Shown here piece after piece: positions 8,641-17,248 of a stretch of 64,000 nucleotides of DNA. Numbering within the stretch: the first letter of the stretch is position 1; the number at the start of each line of letters is the position of its first letter. The notes under the pieces are model-generated. The model was given only the letters and a program-made list of their open reading frames with translations. It was not told the origin of the DNA and did no database searches. A program made the translations under genes and the position numbers. Origin of the DNA: an uncultured Muribaculaceae bacterium (GTDB lineage Bacteria > Bacteroidota > Bacteroidia > Bacteroidales > Muribaculaceae); NCBI GenBank assembly GCA_910589055.1, contig CAJURN010000011.1, forward strand, positions 1 through 64,000, given 5' to 3'.

Positions 8641-9198
8641 TTACCAATGATTGTAATGTACAAGATTCTCGTGCCACTTATTCTTGGGCTTATGGTCGTG
8701 AGCGGGATAGCCGACAGGAATTGCCGCGAAAGGCACTACCGATTCCGGGATTCCGAGTATTTTGCGCACCGGATTCTCCCTTTCGCTGTGAGGATATATG
8801 CAGGTCCATACAGCGCCAAGGCCAAGAGCATTGGCTGCTACAAGTATGTTCTCACTCACAGCCGAAAGGTCCTGAACCCAAAGTACATCGTCCTCTCCGG
8901 GAAGAAAGTGGGCTGAATCTCCACAGGGAATTATTGCCAGAGGTGCATGCGCGAGCATTTTTGCATATGGTAGAGCCTCGGCCAACGCATCAAGAATGGC
9001 GCGGTCCTTGACAACCACAAACGCCCACGGCTGACGGTTGACCGCCGATGGCGCCGCCATTCCTGCCCGCAGGAGCTTTTCGACAACATCGTCGGGCACG
9101 GTCTTGTCCGGGTCATATACTCTGACACTCGTACGTGTCATTATCGCATCAAGTGCGGAATCCATATTCTTATCAAATGAAACAGACGTCATAATCAT
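8641..9198 (-). CDS. Nitroreductase family protein
   Basis: A 185-aa FMN-dependent NAD(P)H oxidoreductase of the nitroreductase fold. TRTSVRVYDPDKTVPDDVVEKLLRAGMAAPSAVNRQPWAFVVV (residues 22-64) holds the FMN-binding RxSxR-like and SAxNxQPW motifs; LSAVSENILVAANALGLGAVWTC (about 110-132) and FAAIPVGYPA are also typical. Physiological substrate unknown. Possible starts are MIM at 9198/9192 or a later Met; the first lies inside the left arm of an 18-bp inverted repeat (9183-9228), which may control its expression. It comes 48 nt after dnaJ on the same strand, and the YjbR-like gene follows without a gap. Confidence 0.9.
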   Translation of the reverse strand: MIMTSVSFDKNMDSALDAIMTRTSVRVYDPDKTVPDDVVEKLLRAGMAAPSAVNRQPWAFVVVKDRAILDALAEALPYAKMLAHAPLAIIPCGDSAHFLPGEDDVLWVQDLSAVSENILVAANALGLGAVWTCIYPHSERENPVRKILGIPESVVPFAAIPVGYPAHDHKPKNKWHENLVHYNHW

Positions 9199-9228
9199 GA
9201 AGTTTTAAAATCATGATTATAACGTCTG
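9183..9228. repeat. 18-bp inverted repeat over the nitroreductase start
   Basis: Arms 9183-9200 and 9211-9228 match with a single mismatch around a 10-nt AT-rich centre (AGTTTTAAAA). The minus-strand start codon of the nitroreductase gene (9196-9198) lies inside one arm. It could be an operator or an RNA hairpin covering the start region, or the terminator of dnaJ; there is no good U-tract, so the last is less likely. Confidence 0.75.
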
Positions 9229-9246
9229 CAACGTTGGTTTTGTTTC

Positions 9247-10419
9247 TTATTCAAAGATATGTTTGAACTTTGAGAAAATTCGGTTCTTGTCGGCGTCCGA
9301 GGCCTTGATGTTGGTTGATTCACGAAGGCTCTCGAAAGTCTTGCGTTCCTCGTCGGTGAGCTTTTCGGGGATGTAAACCATCACATTGATAAGCTCGTCG
9401 CCGCGTACTCCCGTTTCAGGATTGGGAAGGCCTTTGCCACGCAGGCGGAGAACCTTACCGGGCTGTGTTCCTGCCGGAATTGTCAGGCGCGCACGGCCTG
9501 AAACGGTAGGAACTTCCACTGCGCCGCCGAGTGTAGCCGTGGGGATGTCGAGCATGAGATTGTAGATCAAGTCGGCACCGTCACGGATAAGTTCGGGATG
9601 TTTCACTTCCTCGATAACAACGAGCAGGTCGCCGTTCACGCCGCCATGGCGCGGAGCGTTGCCTTTGCCTTTGACTGTGAAAACCTGACCTTCGGAAACT
9701 CCGGCCGGAATCGTGAAACTCACTTCCTGCTCCTTGCGCTGCACACCTTCGCCGTGGCAATAGGTACACTGCTCGGTAATCACCTTGCCTGTTCCTTCGC
9801 AGGTGGGACAGGTCGTGGTGGATTCCATCGGGCCGAAAATCGAATTCTGGACGCTGGTGATTGTTCCGGTGCCGTGGCAGTGGGAACATGTCGCGAAAGC
9901 AACGCCGTCCTTGGCTCCTGTGCCCTTGCAATGCTCACAAGCTACGAACGTAGGGATTCGCAAGGTCTTTGAAACACCGTTTGCGATTTCCTGGAGCGAG
10001 AGCTTTACGCGTATGCGCAGGTCGGTACCTTTACGCTGGCGTGCACGCTGCTGACGGCGTCCGCCTGTGGCGGAACTGAATCCGCCGAATCCCGCACCGC
10101 CGAAGATATCGCCGAATTGTGCGAAAATATCCTCCATCGACATGCCGCCGGAATAGTGGAAACCTCCGGCACCGCCGCCAGGGAATCCCTGGGGACCCAT
10201 CGAATGGCCGAACTGGTCGTATTTCTTACGTTTTTCGGCATCGCTCAGCACGTCATAAGCCTCGGCAGCCTCCTTGAATTTTTCTTCAGCAGCCTTGTCG
10301 CCCGGATTACGGTCGGGGTGATATTTAAGCGCGAGTTTGCGATACGCTTTTTTTATTTCGTCGGCATCAGCGTTTTTTCCGACACCGAGCACTTCATAAT
10401 AATCTCTCTTGTTTTCCAT
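9247..10419 (-). CDS. dnaJ: Chaperone protein DnaJ
   Basis: Type I J-protein co-chaperone that stimulates DnaK ATPase activity. The 390-aa product shows the complete layout: J domain (residues 1-70) with the HPD motif in KYHPDRNPGD, a glycine/phenylalanine-rich linker (about 75-120), four CxxCxGxG zinc repeats (CEHCKGTG, CSHCHGTG, CPTCEGTG, CTYCHGEG, about 165-235) and the substrate-binding C-terminal domains. grpE lies 17 nt upstream in the same direction, the usual co-chaperone pairing; dnaK is not in the window. Confidence 0.98.
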   Translation of the reverse strand: MENKRDYYEVLGVGKNADADEIKKAYRKLALKYHPDRNPGDKAAEEKFKEAAEAYDVLSDAEKRKKYDQFGHSMGPQGFPGGGAGGFHYSGGMSMEDIFAQFGDIFGGAGFGGFSSATGGRRQQRARQRKGTDLRIRVKLSLQEIANGVSKTLRIPTFVACEHCKGTGAKDGVAFATCSHCHGTGTITSVQNSIFGPMESTTTCPTCEGTGKVITEQCTYCHGEGVQRKEQEVSFTIPAGVSEGQVFTVKGKGNAPRHGGVNGDLLVVIEEVKHPELIRDGADLIYNLMLDIPTATLGGAVEVPTVSGRARLTIPAGTQPGKVLRLRGKGLPNPETGVRGDELINVMVYIPEKLTDEERKTFESLRESTNIKASDADKNRIFSKFKHIFE

Positions 10420-10436
10420 AAATTGCTATTGCCGGA

Positions 10437-11039
10437 TTATTCGCCTACCGCCACTTTGGCATGACGGAGAACTTTGTCGTTAATCATATATCCTTTTTGG
10501 GTCGTGTCGACAACCTTTCCCTTCAGATCCTCCGACGGAGCGGGAATGGTTGCGATAGCCTCGTGGAAATCGGGGTCGAAGTCCGCTCCGGTGCTTTCCA
10601 TGGCTTTCACACCATTGGACTGGAGGAACTTGATGAGCTTGTTGTAGATCAGCTCCATGCCTTCCTTTATTGCAGCCGCATCCTCGGAGCCTTGGGCTGC
10701 CACGAGACCACGTTCAAAATCATCGACAATAGGAAGAAGACCCTTAAGCACGTTTTCGGAAGCGTTCTTGATGAGGTCGGCTTTCTCACGGACGGCACGC
10801 TTGCGGTAGTTGTCAAAATCGGCCATAAGGAAGAGATAATCTTTCTTTTCCTTTTCTATTGCTGCACGAGCCTCTTCAAGCTGAGCCTGAAGGTCGGCGT
10901 AAGCAGCCATTGCCTCGGCCTCACCGGCAGCTTCCTCGCCGTCGTTCTCTGCGAGAATATCTTCGATTTCAGCAGCGTTATCCGCTACATCGTGGATAGG
11001 TTCTTCTTTAATATTATCGTCGTGTTTATTTTTGCTCAT
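10437..11039 (-). CDS. grpE: Nucleotide exchange factor GrpE
   Basis: Exchange factor releasing ADP from DnaK. The 200-aa protein has an acidic, low-complexity N terminus (residues 1-45), a long helical coiled-coil (AYADLQAQLEEARAAIEKEKKDYLFLMADFDNYRKRA, about 46-85) and the compact C-terminal beta domain (PDFHEAIATIPAPSEDLKGKVVDTTQKGYMINDKVLRHAKVAV in the last 45 residues), all typical. It heads the grpE-dnaJ unit. No CIRCE-type repeat or other heat-shock operator is evident upstream. Confidence 0.97.
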   Translation of the reverse strand: MSKNKHDDNIKEEPIHDVADNAAEIEDILAENDGEEAAGEAEAMAAYADLQAQLEEARAAIEKEKKDYLFLMADFDNYRKRAVREKADLIKNASENVLKGLLPIVDDFERGLVAAQGSEDAAAIKEGMELIYNKLIKFLQSNGVKAMESTGADFDPDFHEAIATIPAPSEDLKGKVVDTTQKGYMINDKVLRHAKVAVGE

Positions 11040-11080
11040 AGCTGAAAAGTGTTATGTTTCTGTTTTATTCCAATACATAC

Positions 11081-11107
11081 AAAAACCTTGCCAAAATAGC
11101 TTTGGCA
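11081..11107 (-). terminator. Probable terminator of the wzi-ispE operon
   Basis: Hairpin TGCCAAA-ATAGC-TTTGGCA (11089-11107) followed on the minus strand by AGGTTTTT, between the ispE stop (11152) and the grpE start (11039). Confidence 0.6.
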
Positions 11108-11151
11108 TATTCCTGTACTCATAAAATACAACAATTTATAGCGTGAAACGT

Positions 11152-12012
11152 TCAATCGCCCTGCAAACGCTCCAGATAAGTGTCCATATCGCTTGCGGAC
11201 AAAAGCTCCCGAAGGCTCTCGGCTCTGTCACAATCCTTGAAAAGTCCGAACACCGAGGCTCCCGAGCCTGACATGGCAGTATACACCGCTCCGTATTCCT
11301 CGAACTTACGTTTCAAAGCCGCAATCTCAGGGCGCAAGGGAAATATGGAATCTTCAAAATCGTTTCTGACTCCCGACCAGTTTTCAGGCGCGAGACTTAA
11401 TGTGTGTTCAAGGTTCTCATCCGGGCGCAATTCTTCAGGGGTAACACCTGCATATGCCTCTTTGGTGGATACGGCTTCGGTTGACGGTTTAGCAATCAGT
11501 ATGCACCCCACTCCGCCGAGATTTACTTCCGTGTCGCGGAGCTGCGTACCGGTTCCAGTCGCAAGCATAGGACGGTTGTAGATGAAGAATGGGCAATCGG
11601 CGCCGATTCCGGCCGCAATCTCAGCCATCTCATTCTCGCTCAGTCCAAGCGAGAACACGCTGTTAAGCCCGATTATCGTATAGGCCGCATCGGCGGAGCC
11701 GCCTCCTAATCCGGCACCGTCGGGCACAACTTTTCTTAGGAATATATGAGCAGGGCCGAATCCGGGAAGCTGTAACTTCTCAACCGCACGGTATGCCTTC
11801 ATGACAAGATTTTTCTCCTGCGGACAATTCATGACAGCGTCGCTTCCGCCGAAAACCTCAAGGCGCGTGCATCCGTCGGGCGACGGCACTATTTCAAGGA
11901 TATCGCACCATCCAACCGGATAAAGCACCGACTCTATGTCATGGTAGCCGTCAGTGCGCTTGCGGAGAATACGCAATCCGAGGTTGATTTTCGCGTTTGG
12001 GAACAGTATCAT
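11152..12012 (-). CDS. ispE: 4-diphosphocytidyl-2-C-methyl-D-erythritol kinase
   Basis: GHMP kinase of the non-mevalonate (MEP) isoprenoid pathway, phosphorylating CDP-methylerythritol at the 2-hydroxyl. The 286-aa protein starts with PNAKINLGLRILRKRTDGYHDIESVLYP and has the GHMP ATP-binding loop VPDGAGLGGGSADAAYTI (about residues 90-107) and a C-terminal SGSGASVFGLF motif. It overlaps the neuB-like gene by 4 nt (12009-12012), so this housekeeping gene is expressed as the last member of a surface-sugar operon. No other MEP-pathway gene is in the window. Confidence 0.96.
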   Translation of the reverse strand: MILFPNAKINLGLRILRKRTDGYHDIESVLYPVGWCDILEIVPSPDGCTRLEVFGGSDAVMNCPQEKNLVMKAYRAVEKLQLPGFGPAHIFLRKVVPDGAGLGGGSADAAYTIIGLNSVFSLGLSENEMAEIAAGIGADCPFFIYNRPMLATGTGTQLRDTEVNLGGVGCILIAKPSTEAVSTKEAYAGVTPEELRPDENLEHTLSLAPENWSGVRNDFEDSIFPLRPEIAALKRKFEEYGAVYTAMSGSGASVFGLFKDCDRAESLRELLSASDMDTYLERLQGD

Positions 12013-13019
12013 AATTCTATCAATTCATCGTATGAGAAATCACGTATTGCCGGGGTGCCTACGACCGAATCCCACAACATGGGCGACACGCCGTTGCCGG
12101 GACGTTTCACGGTGATGTTTTCCTCGGTAAGCAACTCGCCTTTCCGGATGTCTTTGGCTGCAACAATACTTTTTCTGGCAACCTCGATATTCGGGCGCTC
12201 GGCTTCGGCGACCTCCTTGACACCGTTACCTAAGGCCGCTTCAACCTTTCGTATCGCACCCACCATCCGGCCAAGCTCCTCAGGGTCGAGCGACGCTCTA
12301 TGGTCGGGACCCGGAAGCGTCTTATCAAGAGTGAAATGCTTCTCAATGACTTTTGCACCCATTGCCACCGCGGCAACAGGAATCTCAATTCCGACAGTAT
12401 GGTCGCTATACCCCACAGCTCCGCAGCCCAATGTAGCAAGCGCATCCATGGCGCGGAGATTCACAGCTTCGGCAGGAGTCGGATACTGGGTGGTGCAGTG
12501 AAGCAGGATTATATCCCTGCGGGGGATACCGTTGCTTTCAAGCACTTCAACGGCTGTTTCAACTTCGTCAAGAGTCGACATTCCGGTTGAAAGTATAACA
12601 CGGCCTCCTGTGCGGGCAATCTTGCGCAGATAAGGGAGGTTGGTGATTTCGCCCGACGGGATTTTCCAATAATCCATGCCGAGTTCCGCCAGGCAATCAA
12701 TCGACACGAGATCGAAGGGCGTGCTCATGAATTTAATGCCGGTCTCATCACACAACTGTTTCAACCCTTTGTAATCGGACAGCGGCAGATGTATGGCGCG
12801 GCACATCTCGAGTTGACTCTCGGCTGCGCCCGTGGTTTCTTTCTGATATTCCGCCTTGGGAGCGAATTCAGATATCACGAGTTCCGGAACTGCGGTCTGG
12901 AATTTGATGTAGTCCGCTCCGGTTTTTTTGGCGGCATACACCATCTTGCGGGCAAGCTCAAGGTTGCCGTTATGGTTCACGCCTGCTTCGGCTATTATGA
13001 TCGTTTTGTGTTGTGTCAT
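12009..13019 (-). CDS. neuB: N-acetylneuraminate/legionaminate synthase family protein
   Basis: PEP-condensing synthase that makes a nine-carbon nonulosonic acid from a six-carbon amino sugar. The 336-aa product has the NeuB TIM barrel (residues 1-260: IIIAEAGVNHNGNLELARKM, IKFMSTPFD, WKIPSGEITNLPYL, ILSTGMSTLDEVE, GYSDHTVG, VIEKHFTLDKTLPGPDH) and a C-terminal SAF/antifreeze-like domain (from about 275: ARKSIVAAKDIRKGELLTEENITVKRPG). Whether it makes sialic, legionaminic or another acid cannot be fixed from sequence, but the LegB-like neighbour favours a legionaminic-type route, where the gene would be called legI. It overlaps the ATP-grasp gene upstream and ispE downstream by 4 nt each. Confidence 0.9.
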   Translation of the reverse strand: MTQHKTIIIAEAGVNHNGNLELARKMVYAAKKTGADYIKFQTAVPELVISEFAPKAEYQKETTGAAESQLEMCRAIHLPLSDYKGLKQLCDETGIKFMSTPFDLVSIDCLAELGMDYWKIPSGEITNLPYLRKIARTGGRVILSTGMSTLDEVETAVEVLESNGIPRRDIILLHCTTQYPTPAEAVNLRAMDALATLGCGAVGYSDHTVGIEIPVAAVAMGAKVIEKHFTLDKTLPGPDHRASLDPEELGRMVGAIRKVEAALGNGVKEVAEAERPNIEVARKSIVAAKDIRKGELLTEENITVKRPGNGVSPMLWDSVVGTPAIRDFSYDELIEL

Positions 13020-13981
13020 TTCTGTTCAGGATAAAATACTACTTCCTGCATATATCTTGCAATCTCGACTCCGGGAGTGGCGGCCATGAAGGAGTCTTCG
13101 CGCCCGAGTGCTTCACGCACAATAAGGCGTGGAATATCCGCTCCGGCATGCACCGAGCACACGCATCCCCCTCCAAGGCGGGGATTGATTTCCATGAGCA
13201 TGATGCGGTCAGTATCCCTGTCGCGTAGAAACTGTACGGTCACGGCTCCGCGAAGTCCGGTCTTTTTCAGTGTCAAAGCTGTCAGCTCAGCTATCTCCGG
13301 GTTATCAATCGTTACCGTGCGGCTTGCCTCTCCACCTGTGACTTCAAGGCGCATTCTCGGACTGAGAGCAAGAATCTCGCCGCTCGAGACGCCGACGTAA
13401 CAGTCCACCGAAAATTCATCCCGGTTGTCGATTCGCTCCTGAATCAGATAGGAATCTGCATCAAGCAATATCCGTTCGAGAGCTTCAAGGGAATTGATTT
13501 CGATTATTCCCTTGGAAGCAGAACCGTTGCGGGGCTTGGCGATAAGGCGAAGACAAGGGTCTCCGGGAGTATATGTGGCCGGTACGGGCAATCCGTGCCG
13601 GGAGAAGATTTCGGCTGCCTTTACTTTGTCAAACATGCTTTCGGCCACTGTCCGCTCGTGATTGCACGGCACGAACACCTTTCCGGGATAACGGGTCGCA
13701 TATTCCGCCGCAACCCCGACAGCACCGTCGACGAACGGCACGATGATACTGATATTTTTCTCGTCAACCATACTGTCGATATGAGCATAGACGTCTTCGT
13801 CGCTCCATCGTTTTCCAATGATGATTTCGCCTTCGCATGCCACGGGCACATGGGCATCCATCTCGTAGCTGAAAATGCTTCCGGCCACGCCTTCCTTTTC
13901 AAGCGCGGCCTTGAACATGCGTGCCATCGACACCCGTTTGGCTCCGCCGAGAAATAGAATGTTCAACTGAGACTTTTCCAT
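13016..13981 (-). CDS. ATP-grasp domain protein (carbamoyl-phosphate-synthase-like)
   Basis: A 321-aa ATP-grasp ligase. The start MEKSQLNILFLGGAKRVSM at 13981 is chosen over an upstream ATG at 14038 that lies inside the legB-like gene. An N-terminal Rossmann-like segment (ILFLGGAKRVSMARMF) precedes the ATP-grasp fold: LIAKPRNGSASKGI, SYLIQERIDNRDEFSVDCYV and the metal-binding RIMLMEINPRLGGGCV (about residues 265-280). Such enzymes join a carboxylate to an amine or thiol with ATP. It sits between the legB-like and neuB-like genes (10 nt and 4-nt overlap), so it probably modifies a nonulosonic-acid intermediate or product; the substrate is unknown. Confidence 0.85.
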   Translation of the reverse strand: MEKSQLNILFLGGAKRVSMARMFKAALEKEGVAGSIFSYEMDAHVPVACEGEIIIGKRWSDEDVYAHIDSMVDEKNISIIVPFVDGAVGVAAEYATRYPGKVFVPCNHERTVAESMFDKVKAAEIFSRHGLPVPATYTPGDPCLRLIAKPRNGSASKGIIEINSLEALERILLDADSYLIQERIDNRDEFSVDCYVGVSSGEILALSPRMRLEVTGGEASRTVTIDNPEIAELTALTLKKTGLRGAVTVQFLRDRDTDRIMLMEINPRLGGGCVCSVHAGADIPRLIVREALGREDSFMAATPGVEIARYMQEVVFYPEQK

Positions 13982-13991
13982 ATCTCCGGAC

Positions 13992-14999
13992 TCAACGGTT
14001 GTAGATGTCGGTTTTATACTTGGCAATATTCTCGGCAACGGTGAACCATTCGATGGTCTTTTGCAGGCCTTCTTTCAAGCTGTGCCTGGGGCGCCAGTCG
14101 GTAAGGCTGCATATAAGCGTATTGTCGCCACACAGTCGGTTAACCTCGCTTTTGGCCGGGCGCAACCGTTCCGGATCGGTCTCGTAAGTAACATCAGCCC
14201 CCATAAGTTCGGCAATCATGGTGAGCGTGTCGGCCATGCTGATTTCCGTTCCGGTAGCGATGTTGATGTCGCGGCCTTCGATTCCCGGAGTACGTCCGAG
14301 CGCGATGAATCCGGCAGCCGTATCGGCTACATAATTGAAATCACGCGTGGGCGTAAGGTCGCCGACCTTGATGCGGCGTGCTCCGTTGGCAATTTGCCCT
14401 ATGATGGTAGGGATAATGGCGCGGGCGCTCTGACGCGGGCCATAGGTGTTGAACGGACGCGCCGTCACCACCGGCAGGTCAAAGGCATTGTAAAAGCTCT
14501 GCGCGATTGCATCGGCGCCTATTTTCGTTGCCGAATACGGCGATTGCGGCTGGCGGGGATGCTTTTCGTCGATAGGCACATATCGGGCCGTACCGTAGAC
14601 TTCGCTGGTGGAGGTGACAACAAGACGTTCGGTGCCGCAGGCCTTGGCGGCCTGACACATGTTGAGGGTGCCCTTGATATTGGTGTCGACATAGCTGTCG
14701 GGCGCCACGTAACTGTAAGGAATCGCGATAAGCGCTGCCAGATGGAACACCTTCGTGCATCCGCGCACTATCTCCATACAGAAATTCGGGTCGCGCACAT
14801 CGCCGCACACGATTTCAAGATTGGGATGCGACACTCCTTCGAGCCAGCCCCAGTTGTTGAAAGAGTTGTATTGGGCGAGCGCTCTCACCTTATATCCTTC
14901 GGCGAGCAATGCCTCGGTGAGGTGTGAGCCTATGAATCCATCGGCGCCTGTCACGAGTACAAGCTCCGTGGTCGATTTTATATCGTCTTTTCTTACCAT
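13992..14999 (-). CDS. legB: NAD-dependent sugar epimerase/dehydratase, LegB-like
   Basis: Extended short-chain dehydrogenase of 335 aa. The NAD-binding loop is TGADGFIGSHLTEALLAEG (residues 18-36) and the catalytic signature is TSTSEVYG plus YSATKIGAD (Tyr-x-x-x-Lys, about 155-162). The long stretches VFHLAALIAIPYSYVAPDSY, VDTNIKGTLNMCQAAK and TARPFNTYGPRQSARAIIPT resemble LegB, the 4,6-dehydratase that opens legionaminic-acid synthesis from a UDP- or GDP-activated N-acetylglucosamine. Its start overlaps the lipoprotein stop by 7 nt. The other enzymes of that pathway (aminotransferase, acetyltransferase, hydrolysing epimerase, cytidylyltransferase) are not here. Confidence 0.85.
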   Translation of the reverse strand: MVRKDDIKSTTELVLVTGADGFIGSHLTEALLAEGYKVRALAQYNSFNNWGWLEGVSHPNLEIVCGDVRDPNFCMEIVRGCTKVFHLAALIAIPYSYVAPDSYVDTNIKGTLNMCQAAKACGTERLVVTSTSEVYGTARYVPIDEKHPRQPQSPYSATKIGADAIAQSFYNAFDLPVVTARPFNTYGPRQSARAIIPTIIGQIANGARRIKVGDLTPTRDFNYVADTAAGFIALGRTPGIEGRDINIATGTEISMADTLTMIAELMGADVTYETDPERLRPAKSEVNRLCGDNTLICSLTDWRPRHSLKEGLQKTIEWFTVAENIAKYKTDIYNR

Positions 15000-15460
15000 G
15001 TCTTGCGAAGATAATATGTATAAAGCTCACCGTCGCTGAATGTTCCAGTAAGCACCATTTCTTTGGATGTGTTCTTTACAAATTTAAGCCGTATGATTTC
15101 ATTTTTCGGAAATCCCAACCACGACGGCGCGGAATATTCTCCTGTTCCGGCTGGCTGATTGTCGTCGAAATGGGTATAGTCAAGCAGGAGTTCTCCGTCC
15201 GCTTCTTCCCACGTTCCGATATGGTTGTCGAACTCATGTCCCGGGAATATCTTGTATATGAAGATTATATTGTTCTGGAACGACCATATGGTAGTTTCGG
15301 AGTCGAAATCCTCCGCTTGAGTTCCGTCAACGTCCATCCGGTAAAGGCTCCATGTGCCGAAGTAATGGCCTATATCGCCGTTGTTCATGCGGCATGAGCC
15401 GAGAATAACCGAAAGTATGCCGGCGGCAATCAGTGTTATGATTATTGATACTCTCTTCAT
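14993..15460 (-). CDS. Lipoprotein with lipocalin-like fold, 155 aa
   Basis: Exported lipoprotein: hydrophobic signal (residues 4-21) ending in the lipobox LGSC, with Cys23 as the lipid attachment site. The mature part (YFGTWSLYRMDVDGTQAEDF, NHIGTWEEADGELLLDY, MVLTGTFSDGELYTYYLRKTW) has the alternating pattern of the small lipocalin-like Bacteroidales lipoproteins; no specific family is certain. It is sandwiched between the wzi-like gene (4-nt overlap) and the legB-like gene (7-nt overlap), suggesting an envelope role linked to surface-sugar display. Confidence 0.78.
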   Translation of the reverse strand: MKRVSIIITLIAAGILSVILGSCRMNNGDIGHYFGTWSLYRMDVDGTQAEDFDSETTIWSFQNNIIFIYKIFPGHEFDNHIGTWEEADGELLLDYTHFDDNQPAGTGEYSAPSWLGFPKNEIIRLKFVKNTSKEMVLTGTFSDGELYTYYLRKTW

Positions 15461-17016
15461 TTCTTCGGGTGTTTGACTGTTATGTTTCCTGAATACCTGA
15501 TGGCAATTGCCGCGCCGAAATTATTTCCTCGAAGCGTGCCGTTGTCAAGGGCGAGAGAGCAATCGAAATTCCATCCTTTCAACCCAAGAGCTGACGGCGT
15601 CCACGACACCCCCACAAGGGCCGAGGTGTCATGCAAGGCCACAGCCTGCGGCTCGCGACCGCTGCCCCATGCTTTCTGATAGCTCACTTTGGCTATCCAT
15701 TCGATGTCGCTTGTAATATCACCTCCTGCGGCCAGATGAAATCCCTGCGCACGGTTGTGGGCGAATTGCCAGTATCCGTCGGTATTGTACACCGGCGAAA
15801 GGAGGAATGGAGTTCCGATTGCCATGCCGTAATAGGCATAGGGGCCGTACACGTCGTTGTTGAAATAATTGTCACCTCCGGTTGCCTCGGTTGTGATGTC
15901 AGTACCGGGCCGGTCGTTGGGAGCAAAATGCAGGGGGCCGCTGTGATTGCGGAAATCAAGGTATTCCACCACGGCTTTTTTGAACCATCCGGGGCGTCCT
16001 GTGTCATAGCTAAGACCCCAAAGTCCGTCCCAGCCGTTGCGGCGTCCGATGCCGGAACCATCCTCCCAAGGCCATTCAAAGTAAGCCTCAAGAGTGCCGT
16101 GATTGCCGGGGATATTGTATCTTGCATTGAAATCCCACGAACCGAGCGAGCTGCCGAGATAGTAGCCTTCGCCACTTCCAAGCGAGGGGAAGAACATTTC
16201 CCACAGGTCTTTTACGCGGAATCCGCGGTCGACACGGCTTGTGACTTCACCGCGGTGGTAGTACCTTGTGTTACCTCCGAAAAGTCCTGCTGTCTGCATC
16301 CCCACAGTCACCGAAAGCGGCTGCGAGGGCTTTGTGCGGAAGTAGCAACGTTTGTAAGTATAGCAAAGGTCGTTTGCGATAAGGCCGGTGTAATAATTGT
16401 AACGGTTTTCGACGAAACTGTTGTCGAAAAGCCGTCCGTACATTATCCGTCCTTCAATCTGCACCCACCCGTTGGTAAAAGGTATGTCCTGGAAATCGAC
16501 GAATCCCACTTCCACTCCGGGAATGGGATTGGCATTATTGCTCCTTACAAGATCCCCCGAAGAATATTTGCCGTCAACGATATATGACTTATGGGGTTTC
16601 ATTCCGACTGTCATGAACACCCCCCTGAACTTGACGCTTCCGTACAGGCTTATGAGTTTGACCGCAGGCTGACGCACAGAATGTGTATACCACCCTTCTC
16701 CGGGTGCCCAACGGTCGTAGTCGGCTCCGGACGACACTCCGGCGAGAGCCTCCACTCCGGCGCTCCAGCTGAATCGCGAATCCAGCCGCATCGCTTTTTC
16801 CGCCGCGACATCTACGTAAGCTCCGCGCCCTGCAACGTATCGGCCTTGATTCCACGACCCGAGCATATAGGGGGCGAAGTTGCCCGATGATGAATAGTTC
16901 ATATTCAATGAAGCCCGGTAGGATATGCTGTCAGGCATCTCTGCCTGCACCCCGGGGGCGGCAGACACAGCCGCAAGCATCGGGAACAATATTTTTTTCA
17001 GGTGTCGTAATGACAT
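15457..17016 (-). CDS. Capsule assembly Wzi family outer-membrane protein
   Basis: A 519-aa predicted beta-barrel with a signal peptide (residues 1-25). It resembles the Bacteroidetes branch of the Wzi family, whose E. coli member helps attach capsule to the cell surface: long runs of aromatic-ended strands, SLYGSVKFRGVFMTVGMKPH, DFQDIPFTNGWVQIEGRIMYGRLFDNSFVENRYNYY, GIAIAIRYSG-like last strands. It heads the operon wzi-like, lipoprotein, legB-like, ATP-grasp, neuB-like, ispE, linking nonulosonic-acid synthesis to display of a surface polysaccharide. The name wzi is by family only. Confidence 0.8.
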   Translation of the reverse strand: MSLRHLKKILFPMLAAVSAAPGVQAEMPDSISYRASLNMNYSSSGNFAPYMLGSWNQGRYVAGRGAYVDVAAEKAMRLDSRFSWSAGVEALAGVSSGADYDRWAPGEGWYTHSVRQPAVKLISLYGSVKFRGVFMTVGMKPHKSYIVDGKYSSGDLVRSNNANPIPGVEVGFVDFQDIPFTNGWVQIEGRIMYGRLFDNSFVENRYNYYTGLIANDLCYTYKRCYFRTKPSQPLSVTVGMQTAGLFGGNTRYYHRGEVTSRVDRGFRVKDLWEMFFPSLGSGEGYYLGSSLGSWDFNARYNIPGNHGTLEAYFEWPWEDGSGIGRRNGWDGLWGLSYDTGRPGWFKKAVVEYLDFRNHSGPLHFAPNDRPGTDITTEATGGDNYFNNDVYGPYAYYGMAIGTPFLLSPVYNTDGYWQFAHNRAQGFHLAAGGDITSDIEWIAKVSYQKAWGSGREPQAVALHDTSALVGVSWTPSALGLKGWNFDCSLALDNGTLRGNNFGAAIAIRYSGNITVKHPKK

Positions 17017-17205
17017 ATAAGATATTCGCTTGATTTATTTGGTAAAATTACAAAAAATTTCCGGTTCAAGCAGGGAAGTTCCGCATTATTGCACAGCGCT
17101 GCTGACGGCATGTTTTTTGACTTCAAAATCGTCATTTTGCAACACACTGAAATTCATCGCATTGCGAAAAAGTTCACTCCGAGAGCTAATTTTTTCGCGA
17201 AAATA

Positions 17206-17237
17206 TTTTGTCAGAATAAAAATTGTGCATAACTTTG
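17206..17237 (+). promoter_or_regulatory. Promoter of tRNA-Met
   Basis: TTTTG (17206-17210), 19-nt spacer, TAACTTTG (17230-17237): the full Bacteroidetes -33/-7 promoter, 11 nt upstream of the tRNA. The 18 nt from 17230 are identical to those before tRNA-Arg at 35275. Confidence 0.8.
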
Positions 17238-17248
17238 CACTCGCAAAC

